Positions 1 to 11,802 of a stretch of 64,000 nt of DNA are shown piece by piece. Location: contig NC_081415.1 of the NCBI RefSeq assembly GCF_030272615.1, positions 624,465,740-624,529,739 of the forward strand, written 5' to 3'. A program made the translations under genes and the position numbers. The DNA comes from Cryptomeria japonica (lineage: Eukaryota > Streptophyta > Pinopsida > Cupressales > Cupressaceae). Within the stretch, counting starts at the first letter, position 1. Each line of letters begins with the position of its first letter. Below the pieces are notes generated by a model that searched no databases, was not told the origin of the DNA, and was given only the letters and a program-made list of their open reading frames with translations.

Positions 1-2
1 AT

Positions 3-3000
3 ATCTTCACTCTTAGCCCTGCAAACTCCGAAAACATTAAAGGCCTTCCCCTTGTTCACCACCAACTCATTGACTGGGATTATGAAGGACCAGCACAATT
101 TGACACATTTCAAAATGATGAAGCTATTATTGACTATCTTGGCATACGAGATGATCTTCCCCCTAGGGACCACAAAGCAGGATACACCATAGAACTCACT
201 AGCGTGGCATATTTTGGTGAGGGTGTCGGACCGTCCAGTCGCAAAAATGTGAAAATAAGAACAAATCAAGGGTCTTATGGCGAAAACCACACTGTGGCGC
301 TATCTGATCCCAAAAAAGTAAAAAGAAAGGACGTATCTGAGGGCGAAAACCTCTCTGAGGCACCCGAAGATGGAAGGCTCGACATTCTCCCAGCATCATA
401 TGAGGAAAAGTCATCCATGTTGGTAGAGGAGACTATCAAAACAAACATTGGTACAGAAGAGGTTCCACACAACATATTCCTAGCTCAATCACTGACAGAG
501 TCTGAAAGGTCAAAATTCATAAGTTTCTTCAAAGAGCGACAAATCAACTTTGCATGGTCATACGCTGATATGCCTGGACTGGATCCGGATTTTGTAATGC
601 ATCATTTGACAGTCAAACCGGGGGCAAAACCAGTAAAACAGAAATTAAGAAAAATGCATCCACAAGTGGCATTACTAGTCAAAGCAGAGCTTGAGAAATT
701 ACTCGATGTCGGATTCATACGCCCAATTGATTATCCCGAATGGATCTCCAATTTGGTACCTGTCAGTAAACCAGATCGCAGCATTAGAATTTGCACAGAT
801 TTCAGAGACATCAACAAAGCTTGTCCAAAGGATGACTTCCCATTACCAAACATTGACTTGATTGTTGATCTCACAGCAGGTCATGAAATGCTATCATTAA
901 TGGATGGATTCTCTGGCTATAATCAGATAAGAATTGCACCCGAGGATCAACACAAAATGGCATTTACTTGTCTATGGGGAACTTTCTGCTGGAATGTCAT
1001 GCCTTTCGGGTTAAAGAATGCAGGTGCTACATATCAAAGAGCTATGACTACTATCTTTCATGATCTCATGCACATAACCATGGAAGATTATGTCGATGAT
1101 CTCTTGGGTAAATCAATAGACAGAGATACACATTTGGACATACTTTCAGTCGTCTTTGATCGGTTGGAAAAATACAAAGTAAGATTAAACCCTAAGAAAT
1201 GTGTCTTTGGAGTAACCTCCGGGAAACTCCTAGGATTCATCGTGTCCAAAAGAGGAATTGAAGCGGATCCTGCAAAAGTCAAAGCTATCTTGGAAATGCA
1301 ACCACCAAGAAATATCAGTCAACTTCAATCCTTACAAGGCAGACTCCAGTCCATACGAAGGTTCATAGCACAACTGGCGGATAAGTGCAATCCTTTTCAG
1401 CACCTGCTACATAAAAACATCAAATTCAAATGGGATGACAACTGTCAACAGGCTTTCCAGATGCTCAAAGACTATCTCCTAAATCCACCGGTTCTGATGC
1501 CACCAGTTCCAGATCAACCACTGCTACTATACATATCAGCTACTCCAACAGCACTGGGGGCACTCTTAGCACAACAAATAGCTGACGGCAAGGAAAAAGC
1601 AGTATACTATATCAGTCGCACATTGGTGGGATATGAGCTAAACTACACACCAATTGAGCGCACATGTCTCGCCGTGGTCTTTGCTTCACAAAAATTATGA
1701 CATTACATGCTTACTCATAAGACTAAGTTGGTTGCAAGAATTGATCCATTAAAATACCTTCTCAATAAAGCTACACTTACTGGGCGACTGGCCAAGTGGG
1801 TAATGATACTGAGTGAATTCGACATTGAGTATGTGGACAGAAAAGCAATAAAAGGACAAGCAATCACGGATCAATTAGCAGATGCTCCCATGATAGATGA
1901 TGTTCCTCTAAGTTCAGAATTTCCAGATGAATCCATTTTAACAATATCACGGGCAAAGCCATGGCAACTGTACTTTGACGGCTCATACACACAACATGGG
2001 GCAGGAGCTAATATTCTCTTTATAACTCCTCAAGGCGATTCTATACCAAAATCATACCGCTTATCATTTCCTTGCACCAACAATATAGCGGAATATGAGG
2101 CATTAACAGCAGGATTACGAATTGCAGTTCAATGGAAGATCCAGGAACTTTGTGTTTTTGGGGATTCTCAGCTTGTCATCCGTCAAGCAACTAATGATTA
2201 CCAAACAAAAGATAAAAAATTACTGCCTTACAAGCAAATGGTGGATGATTTGAAACAACACTTCACAAAGATAGATTTTGAGCAGATACCAAGAGAGCAG
2301 AATCGCGCCGCAGATGCCATGGCTACAATTGCTTCATTGATTGATTTACCTCCAAACGAGATCCACTATGAGTTCTTGGTGGATAATCTTTTGGTCCCTT
2401 CATATGAGATAATGCCTACTGAGATGATATGTGTTGTTGGTCCCGAATCTCAGTTATATGGTTCCATTTTTACATACCTACAAGACAATACTTTACCCCC
2501 TGATCTATCAAACAACCAACGACGTACTTTCATTCGCCAATCCTCTCAATATGTCATTTTAGTTGATATCCTATACCGGCGAGGTCTAGATGGTACTCTT
2601 CTTAGATGTCTAGAAAGCGATGAAGCTCAGATTGCGTTACGTGAAGTGCATGAAGGGATATGTGGTCCACATGCTAGTGGTCCTACCTTGGCCAAGAAAC
2701 TCATCAGGACTGGATATTACTGGCCCAATATGGAGAAAGACTCATATCAGTTTGTCAAGAAATGTAAGCAATGTCAAATTCATGGGGACCTCATACATGC
2801 GCCGGCACAAGAACTACAACCACTTGCGTCTCCTTGGCCCTTTTGTCAGTGGGGACTCGATCTCATAGGCAAGATTCACCCTCCTTCTTCCAATGGTCAT
2901 AAATTCATTATCACTACCACAGAGTATTTTACAAAATGGATTGAAGCCGTGCCTCTCACACAAGTCACTGGAAAACAAATTGCTACTTTCATCCTTAACT

Positions 3001-3710
3001 ATATCATTTGCCGATATGGTATTCCTAAGTCCATTATTACTAATAATGGGCGTCCCTTCAAAAATCAAGATGTTCGTGAACTCTGTGACCGCTTCCATAT
3101 TTCCCATTGTTTCTCCACACCATATTACCCCCAAGGTAATGGCCAAGCTGAGGCATCTAATAAAACAATCCTTAAAATCCTCAAGAAGACAGTCGACGAC
3201 ACTGGCTGTAATTGGCATATCCAACTCAATCCTGCACTTTGGGCCTACCGCACAAGTGTTCGCACACCTACAGGAGCTACACCATATTCACTTGTCTACG
3301 GCGCTGAAGCCATCTTGCCTATTGAGGTCGAGTTACCCTCTTTATGGGTCTCTTTGCAAAACATCATCACTGATGAAGACTACAGGGTCTCTCGCTTACA
3401 AGAACTAGAACTGTTGGATGAATGGAGACAAATTGCTTTTAATCATCTCAAGGCTTACCAACAACGAATGAGTCACAGCTACAATCACAAGGTCAAGCCT
3501 CGCACATTTGAGGTAGGTGACTTGGTTCTCAGAGAAAACCCCAAGAATCAGCAAGACAAAGAGAAGAAGGGCAAGTTTGAACCAAACTGGCTTGGTCCTT
3601 ACATTATTACAACAGTATATGGCTCTGGGGCATATCAACTCTCTACTACAGAAGGTGAACCTTTGGAGGATCCTATCAATAGCATGCACCTTCGCAGGTT
3701 CTACACATAG
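3..3710 (+). pseudogene. Tat-lineage Ty3 pol polyprotein, 5'-truncated by window edge (RT, RNase H, second RNase H, integrase)
   Basis: One frame stays open from base 3 to the stop at 3708-3710, broken only by TGA at 1698-1700, where the usual residue is Arg (CGA to TGA). In order: a linker after protease, reverse transcriptase (about 640-1215) with the YVDD catalytic box at 1089-1100, a first RNase H (about 1515-1860) whose first catalytic Asp is missing (LYISATPTA), a second archaeal-type RNase H (about 1960-2340) with YFDGS, AEYEAL and GDSQ acidic motifs, then integrase with an HHCC zinc finger (about 2640-2780) and a core domain to 3230. The inactive first RNase H plus an intact second one is the known hallmark of the Tat lineage. 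In the integrase core the middle catalytic Asp is Asn (codon 3039-3041, TNNG), so this copy should not integrate. The C-terminal tail resembles other Ty3 integrases. The 5' LTR, gag and protease lie outside the window. Confidence 0.92.
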
Positions 3711-5410
3711 CTCGTTGGAATATCCTAATTCAAAAATACAAAAAAATCATAAAAAAACAAAAAAATCGTTACTTGGTGAAAACCTAGCAAACAGGCGCCT
3801 TGTGACACAAAAAACATTGAAAAATTGAAAAAAGTAAAGAGAAATAATTTCGTCCAACGGTGAAAACCACTTTGGTGGTGCCCTGGGCAAGTACCATGGT
3901 GAAAACTGGGTCACCAGTGCCATGCGTAGAGACATTGCTCCTCCCTCCTTCAGGATTCACTTTCATCCTTTCACTTTGCACACACTCACAACCTATTCGT
4001 TCATAATAAACTTACCCATTCCCATCATGGCTTGTTATTGATCTACCCAAGATTGGTTAGCCATTCATAATAAACATTCCTTTTCATCCCTTTCCATCCA
4101 TAATAAATCAGATCCTATCTGTGGCTAAGGCAAATCCTACGTCTAGTAATGGGTGTGGAACCAAGAACATCACATGTTTCGAGGAGTACAGTTTCTTCCA
4201 GCTTCCTTCAGTCTATCTGCGCACAATCCGCAATAAAGCAGAATTTGCATCACAGATTCGCAATAAAGTTTCGTCTTCTCCGCAATAAAGTATCAGTTTC
4301 ATGGATTCAGTCAGTTTCAGATGAGACACAGCAGCAACAATGGGCTTCAACAAATCAAATCTTTCAACAGACTCAGACAACATTATGGTTCAGTGCTATC
4401 TATCCTTTCTGTGAAAGTAAACATTGTGACCACAATCAAATAAGACTTATACAAGTGACAAGAGACACTAAACTTGAGGACTACAGTGGATGTTGGTGTC
4501 GAGTCTTGGTTTTCTTTTGATTTTATCTTTCTGGTGACATGTCTTTTAGCTTTTCCGGGATGTCTTTGACTAGAGATTCTATCTCCAGGATGTCTTTGAC
4601 TAGAAAGGAGAGGATGGGGTATCATCACCTATTTGTATTTGTTGTCTGTGGATTGTCTCTTAGTAATGCGATGACTTGTCCAAGGATATGAGGACACTGT
4701 GAGTCTAGTGTGAACTGGGGCATTCCTTGTTTGTGACTATCTTATCTCCATGCAAACAGGTAGAATGACTTTCTGGGTCGAACATATGCCTCGATTGTCA
4801 TAACCTACTTGCCATAATAAAGCTCAATGATGATAACGCACAAGAAGCTCTTTCACTTTCATATCTTCTGTCTTTCATCCCCCCTTTCTTGATTGACTTC
4901 CATCGTCCTTCTCGAGTCCACGTAGCCTGCTATCACATGACTGAGTATAATGACACACCAAAAACATTTGCATTTCATGTCGCTGCACCTACATTACCAC
5001 ATATAAGCATTTCGTACATACATCTAGATATCACAACTGCATCACATCCTGCACACAACACCTGTTAGCACAATTTACATTTGCATTATCATATTCATCT
5101 GCATTACATACATTCACATTTGCATTAGCATAACATATAGAATCATAAAAGAACAAAAATATTGCATTGCATCATGTAAATATTTGCATCCATATCATAA
5201 GCATCACATAAGAACATCTCATCACATAGGTACACATGCATATAGTTGCTGCAAAGATGAATCATATCTCATATATATAATCAAAAATGTCATGATACAA
5301 TGATGTCAAAAAAATCATATGGCTACAATCACCCGCAGGTGTCTACAATACAAAAAATGGTACAAATACTGATACAAGGGAGCCCTCTATGGCTATGATG
5401 AACTCCCTCC
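3711..5410 (+). other. 3' noncoding region of Tat element 1 (left part)
   Basis: No credible gene is seen after the pol stop. Short scattered ORFs lack domain resemblance. The stretch is rich in A+T and in CATTTGCATTAC-like words around 5030-5220. The last bases, 5393-5410, appear to hold the stop and final codons of the antisense PMD gene that resumes at 13013. Bases 5406-5410 (CCTCC) are the left target-site duplication of element 2. Confidence 0.6.
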
Positions 5411-7109
5411 TGTAGCGTCGTAAATTGTACGCACTTGCTAGGGTGGTACAATTTCACACCTAGTTTAGCACCCGCCTTGGCGCATTTTGCATTTTGCATT
5501 GCATTTCCCCTTTAGCACTTAATTAATTAAATTAATTAGGTCTAAGGTCCTATTTTATCATCTCCCATATCATAAAGTTGGGCCCTTTCATTAAAGTGTG
5601 CCCCTTTCATTTTATTCTTCCAATACATCATTTAATCAAAAACCCTAATTAGGTCCTATTTTGAACTTGGGGGCTTGATTTCGGGGGTCAAAACATCTCA
5701 AAATCACCTGTAACTTCGGGATTCTCTCTAAAATCATCATATCTGACGGCCCTGAAAATTTGGTGAAAAGTTGTCGGGACCATGGCGCCCGTGCAACATG
5801 GTCCCGGACATTTTTCCCGAAATTTTGGGAGCACGATCCAATCATAAAATAAAGCTTAACCCCAAGAAATTGGCGGGATATTCAATCTCTAGGTCGGCCA
5901 AAAGTCGAAATTAAGACCTAGGGTTTCATACATAAGAGCTCTCTTTCTTCATTTGAAAGGATCCAATTTTTGGCTTTCAAGGACCTTCTATGCAGCGAAA
6001 GAGCAGATCTTTGAAGACTTCAACAACATTCAACATTCCTCTATCAAGCACTTATCAAATTCATTCATCCACTTAGGGCTTGGAAGACATTGAAGAACAA
6101 TAGGAAATTACCGACTGAATATTGGCTTGTACTCCTCCCTTGAGGGTTGGGTATGATTTCATGTTGTTTTCATGTCTTTGCATAAGCTTCAATATATCCT
6201 TTATTCATGCTTTATATCACTTTGCATCTTGATTTAGAGCATTTACATTATCATTTACAAGCAATTAGGGTTTACTTTCTAGGTTGCTCTAGTTTGCTTT
6301 CTTGCATTTAAGGACCTTGCACACACACTAGGTCTGCACACACAATACATTTTACAATACAACTTGGCTATTCGTGGAGGTGGAAATCACCGAAGCGGGG
6401 GTTTGACTAAGGCAAAACCCTATATAGCCGCCCAAACACCTTTTCAGATATAAGTACAGGTTTCGGGACTCGGACGATGCCGCAGGTTGCAGATCCGGGA
6501 GAAGCAAACTGAGACCGACCTTCTCACCAAATTTCAGAGAAAAAGACTAGGACAAGGGCGTGGGGCGCCCTGGTCCTGCCAGGACAAGGGCGCTGGGCGC
6601 CCTGGTCCCTTCTGGGCGCCCTGGTCCCTACTAGGTGCCCTGGTCCCTGGGACAGGGGCACTGGGCGCCCTGGTCCGACAACATTTTCAGCATTTTTGAC
6701 AGCTTTTTCCAAAGTGCAAAAACAGCAGTTTCCGGAGCAGTTTCAGGGGCAGAATCAGGACAGTGGCGCCCGTGCCCCCGTCCCAAACGTTTTCAGTCAG
6801 ATTTTAACTCCGGGTATGCATTTTCATTCTTGTCTTATCCTTGTGTTTACAGCTTTCCATCATTTAAGTTCAATTCTGCAATCTTGTCATTAGTTCCTAC
6901 TTGCATTTTGAGGTTAGGGATTGAACTTGCATCATTTGATCTTCCAATTTCAACAAAGGAATAGAAATCCTAATAGATATCCCGTGGCTCTCTCTTTCAC
7001 AAAATGAAGTAGCCAATTGTGCGATATCTCTAGGCTCTTTTGTATTCCGTAATGTGTGTCAAAAGGTAGGATTAGGGCATGTTAACTTAGTCTTGCTTTT
7101 TCCCCTACA
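5411..7109 (+). repeat. 5' LTR (divergent type) of element 2, right end uncertain
   Basis: Begins TGTAGCGTCG. It shares LTR landmarks with the 3' LTR at 11803, such as the GGTCGGCC word and a GGGGTTTGAC...GGCAAA(A)CCC block (about 6396-6418), but most of the sequence is different. No polypurine tract precedes it, as expected for a 5' LTR. The end is placed at CCCCTACA (7109); it could lie nearer 7063. Sequence after about 7117 resembles the leader that follows the LTR ending at 63516. No convincing primer binding site was found. Confidence 0.5.
6563..6676 (+). repeat. GGGCGCCCTGGTCC minisatellite in LTR
   Basis: Five copies of GGGCGCCCTGGTCC or a one-base variant start at 6563, 6595, 6614, about 6633 and 6663. 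Each contains the palindrome GGGCGCCC. The block is far more GC-rich than its surroundings. Related words recur in the other Tat-type LTRs of the window (about 11970, 35120-35200 in reverse, 62515). Confidence 0.8.
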
Positions 7110-7676
7110 GTCTCGTTTTTATTATCATAAATCTGAAAATTGTGTTTGCAGTCATTCAAAATTTTAGTGCTTTATTCAAATTCTTGCATTTTGTGACTTT
7201 TGAAATTAAGTGCTTAATTACAACAACTTCGATTTCCGCTTTCAAAATTGAATTTTGCGTGAAATTGAGTCAATTTTTGAATTTCAAAATTTGCATTGCT
7301 TTTGACATTCCCTCTAAAATCATAAAATTCAAAATTTCAGTTTCCCTCTCTTTTTCAAAATTCAAATTTTGCATTTTTTGACAATCTTGATAGGGTTCAA
7401 TTTTGAATTTGCAACTTTAATTTGGCCTATCTACAAATCGTAAAATCACTCAATTTTTTCAGATTAGCTCTAAAATCATCATACCTTTCATCCCTGCAAA
7501 TTTCGAAAAAAGTTGCAGGGACCGTGTTGCACTCTGGGCGCCACAGTCCCGGACATTTTTTCCGAAATTTCGGGAGACTGTTGTGATTGCATTTAACAGC
7601 TTAAATCCAGAAAATTGGTTGATCTTACTGAAAATTGCTACCTCTAAATTCAAAATTTTCTCTCCTTCTCTAGTGC

Positions 7677-10600
7677 ATGAGTTTTACAACAATAAGCCCT
7701 ACTTACACTATTCCTGTTAGACGAAGCCGTAGAATTAAGTCTTTCCGAGGTTTAACTACTGAGGAGATGGAACCTAATTTGAATAGCCTTTTTAACGAGG
7801 ACATGGGTAATTCGTCTAATCCTCCTAATGATGAAGAAGCTCTCCATGAGGTTTCTGTAGAACAACTTTCAAAATTGGATAACCAATTTGACGATTTTCG
7901 ACAATGGATGTCTCAAGAATACCCTGATAGTCAAGCTCTTCCTTTAATTGAGGGTCTAAAACGTATGCTTCAAAGTGATAAGAATGGAATTGATATTTTG
8001 CGTGGTATTGCACACATTGTGGATTCAAATGTGATGCCTATGAAGAGTTGTGCCAAAACCTTAGGTTATACACAACCTCCTACTCAAGACAATCATTCTA
8101 TTCCTTTGACGACTTCTATTGCTAGCATACCTACTTTTACATCAAACATAATGGCTACTTCTACACAAGACATTCCTCCTGTGATCACCAGTCATGGGGG
8201 CAATCCCTCTTCTTCAATTAACCCTATTCCTTCATTCAATCCGATTTCTTCATTCGTCCCTTCAATGAGTGTGCCTATTATATCATCACAAATGAACATG
8301 ACGCAAGGGGGCAATTCATTTAACCATTCCATCCCTCCTTGTAGTGTTCCCCCTGTCCAATCATCTCCTATGACTAATTATCATAGGGTCCCACCACCTT
8401 ACTCTTTACCTTCTTTCAATAACATAACACCTCCATCTCAATCTAACACATCTAATATGAATTCTTCAACTGAAGCGACCATTAACAATCTAGCACAAAC
8501 TATCTCTTCTTTAGAGCAACAAATTGCCTCTATGAATCAATCTAAGTTTAGTGTGCCCACATTTGATGTTGCGAGCCCACTTTCTCTTGACATTGTCTGA
8601 GCTATCCCTCCTAAACATGTTGAAATCCCACATTTGGAACTTTATAATGGTAAAGGAGATCCTCTAACACATGTTAAGACTTTTCAAACAATTTGTACTG
8701 ATTTTGCTTATGACCAAAGGTTGCTTGCAAAACTGTTTACTAGAACATTAAGAGACAAAGCCCTACAATGGTATTGCTCGTTGCCTTCCTATTCTATTAC
8801 TTCTTTCGAACAACTTGCAAATGCTTTCATTCAACAATTTCAAAACAATATAAGTCCTAAAGTTACTTTGATTGATTTAATGCATTGTAAACAAGGTGTT
8901 AAAGAAAAAGTGACTGATTTCATTGGTAGATATAAGCATTTGTATGCTCAAATTTCTTTTCCAGTGCCTGACAATGATATTCAAAGAATCTTTATTTCTA
9001 ATTTACAAAAAGATATTCGAGACAAACTTCTATTTTCTAAGTTTACTTCTTTCCAACAGTTGTGCGCCACTCTTCACAATTATCAACTGACTGTGAGTCA
9101 AATGGAACAATCACATCCTATGGCTCCGAGTGATAAGGGTGATAGCAGTCAACAACCATTTGGGAAGTTTAAACCGAACAGAGATTCCATCAAATTCAAT
9201 GAAAACATCATCAACAACAATGTGAATCCAGCATCAGGTGTGCCTCCTATTTCTAAATTTTTCAAGAAAGAAAGAAAGTATACTCCTTTGAATGAATCAT
9301 TGCATAGTATTATGAATAAGTTATTGGAACAAAATGTGCTTACTCTTCCTCCTATAAGACAAATTGATCCTGCAAAGATTACTTCACCTTATTTTGATAA
9401 CAAAGCTTTTTGTCAGTTTCATCGTTAGCCTGGGCATGATACTGAAAAATGTTTTTCTTTAAAGGGTAAAATTCAAGATTTGATTGATAATAATACTATC
9501 TCTGTTTTTGGAGTGAATGATAAAGGCAACACATCTATAGCTCCTCCTAATCAAAATCTTCATATTTTCACTGATCCATTGCCTTCTCATACCTCTAATG
9601 CAATTGAGGCTAATGATTCCTCTCTCTCATCTGATGGTCTTGTGTCTATGACTCCGAATGTGATTAACTTTGTAGAGCAGCAAGAAATCCCTGAAGAACC
9701 TTCCATCACATTTGATTCTAGCGAAACCATTAGGGCACCTGATGGTCCTTTATACATAGTTGCAAAAGTTAAGAATACACCTTGCCGTGGAGTGCTTATT
9801 GATCCTTCATGCATGGTTAACGTTATTACTGAAGAATTTCTTTTTACTTTGCAATTGAATCAAGTGATCTATGAAAAAACAGATGTGATTGTGAAATTAT
9901 TTGATGCATTTTCTTCTCCTGCAATTGGTTCTATTACATTGCCTATTGAGGTCCATAACAAATCTCTTGATGTGAACTTTGCTATTATTCCATCTTCCGA
10001 ACAATTTCGTGTGAAGCTTGGCTATCCTTGGCTATCTTCCATGAAATCTATTGCTTCTCCTATTCACAAGTGTTTGAAATTTCCCCATAATGGTGAAGTT
10101 GTTACTGTCAATCATAGTCTCTTTAAACCAGCTGAAAGAACTTCTAGTGTTCCTATAGACTACTTTTGGCCTAAACAATTCCAATCTCTTCCTCCGCGAA
10201 GTGATCATCTTTTCAAATCTTATCAAAAGTGGAAAACAGATATGACCTAGAACACCTAAACTTGACATTCCTATCATTCTTGAGAAGGAAGTTCTTCCTT
10301 TGAAAGATAAAACTAATGTCTTTCCTCAAGAAGATTCCCAACCCATCCCTATGGATGTGACTATGTCTATACCTAATAAACTTCCTAAGAGTAGACCTAT
10401 ACCTCCTCGTCATGATGGACTTGGTCTTCTCCCTAAACCAAAAATTCCTCCTTTATATGGAGCAATTCCTCCTCCTTCTTTTTATAGAGAGAAGAGACCT
10501 TCTTCTTCTCCTATTATCCAGCCTAAGAGACCACAACCTAAACACCCAAGTGCTAAGGATGAGAACATTCCTCCTCCTCAATCTTCTCCACTTCCTACTA

Positions 10601-11070
10601 AGACTAGACAAAATCATTCTGCACGTGAACGCCGGCAAAAGCGTCGTCTTAGAGCTCAAACTTTGCAATCTCCAAAAACACCTTCAACAAGCATTATTCC
10701 ATTTTCTCCTCGGCCGGACATTGAGCCTAAATCTCCTAAACATAAGATGCATGATGGTCTTGATCCTGTGTGAGTTAAAGATCCTATTTTTATAAATCTT
10801 GATGATGATATAGATGAAAATGTTACTCCTCTTGCTTCTGATAGTGAATATGAACTTGTTGATGTTGATAACCATTTATCTAACGAATTTTCTAAAGCAC
10901 TTATCCTAGCTCCTAGACAAGAACAATGTGGCTCGGAACATGAACATAGCCCTTGTTTGGATCTTGTGATAGCTCCATCTGCTGTGTTGGATGTTCCTCC
11001 TCTAGCGTGTTCCCTGCCTTCCCGAAACATTGATCAGCAAGATCGGGGGGTAGATGACGTGCTAGACTAG
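7677..11070 (+). pseudogene. Tat-type gag-protease ORF of element 2
   Basis: The first ATG is at 7677. The N-terminal part (7677-8600) is rich in Ser, Pro and Asn and ends in a short coiled-coil-like stretch. The retrotransposon gag core follows (8634-9300). A CxFH...GHDTExC knuckle at about 9410-9455 is typical of Tat and Athila gags. A retropepsin-like domain (about 9720-10060) has IDPSC where an active site IDxG/S would be expected. A Pro-rich tail (10300-11070) ends with TAG at 11068-11070. In-frame stops at 8598-8600 (CGA to TGA), 9426-9428 and 10771-10773, and a one-base frameshift near 10245, break it. The coding region stops cleanly before any reverse transcriptase, so this looks like an element type that carries only gag and protease, not a simple internal deletion. 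Gag would form the particle; the protease would process it. Confidence 0.85.
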
Positions 11071-11802
11071 TTACATTAGCATAGTAGACTCTCTCCCCCT
11101 CTCTTTTGTTACTTCTTCTATATGTTATTCTCATTCTTCTATTTGTTGTCCTTGGTGTTGTCTACTTGAGGACGATGCAAAGCATTGAGATCTCTCGATC
11201 TCTCTCATGTTGACTCAAAAGACACATGTGTTCCCTTCTTCTAGGTGACCTTCCTTGATTGGGGAATGAAGAACAATTATGCATACATACATATGATATA
11301 TATACATGAATTATCATACAGCATACTGACCCCGAGGAAAGCGAAGTCACCTCGTGCTTTGTGTTTTGTGTCTATTATCCTTGGGTTTATCTCACACTTG
11401 GGGCCTAAATCCTTGCGATAACGTGCTCCTTTCTCATATGTATCACTACGTTAAAACAATCACCCCCGGTGAGGCGTGTGCGATCGCTTTAACGTAGGGG
11501 GGCATACATCCCGTTCATATCTTTTCAAGATACTTGAAAATTTCTTGGTAAATTTAACCTTGCCTTGAAAATTTTTGATATCTTTCTTGCATGACTCATA
11601 GTGAGGGAACCTTACTACTGACAGTCATGGTTCTCCCTCGTGATCTTCCCTTTTACTTTGTCAATCGAAGTCGTAAGATCCTTAGTCCACTGGGGGCTTG
11701 GTGTATCTTGCCTCCTTGACGTGGTGAAAGTCTTTCAATGATTGTTCCTTGTACTTTACCGGAAGTATGAGCATACATACTCCCGCTAAAGTGGGGGCTA
11801 AA
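11071..11802 (+). other. 3' noncoding tail and polypurine tract of element 2
   Basis: No gene is visible. At 11446-11455 and 11488-11497 the perfect inverted repeat CTACGTTAAA / TTTAACGTAG brackets a C/G-rich loop. The tract GTGGGGGCTAAA (11791-11802) directly precedes the LTR and is the likely plus-strand primer site. Confidence 0.7.

Noticed and set aside
4149-4520. Isolated 123-codon plus-strand ORF after Tat pol
   Set aside because: Low-complexity Gln/Ser content, no domain, and located in the expected noncoding 3' region.
6487-6964. GC-rich ORFs on both strands in the 5' LTR
   Set aside because: They come from the GGGCGCCCTGGTCC minisatellite and end in noncoding LTR sequence.
10412-10795. 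Overlapping ORF rich in Leu (127 codons)
   Set aside because: It is an alternative frame of the Pro-rich tail of the element 2 polyprotein.
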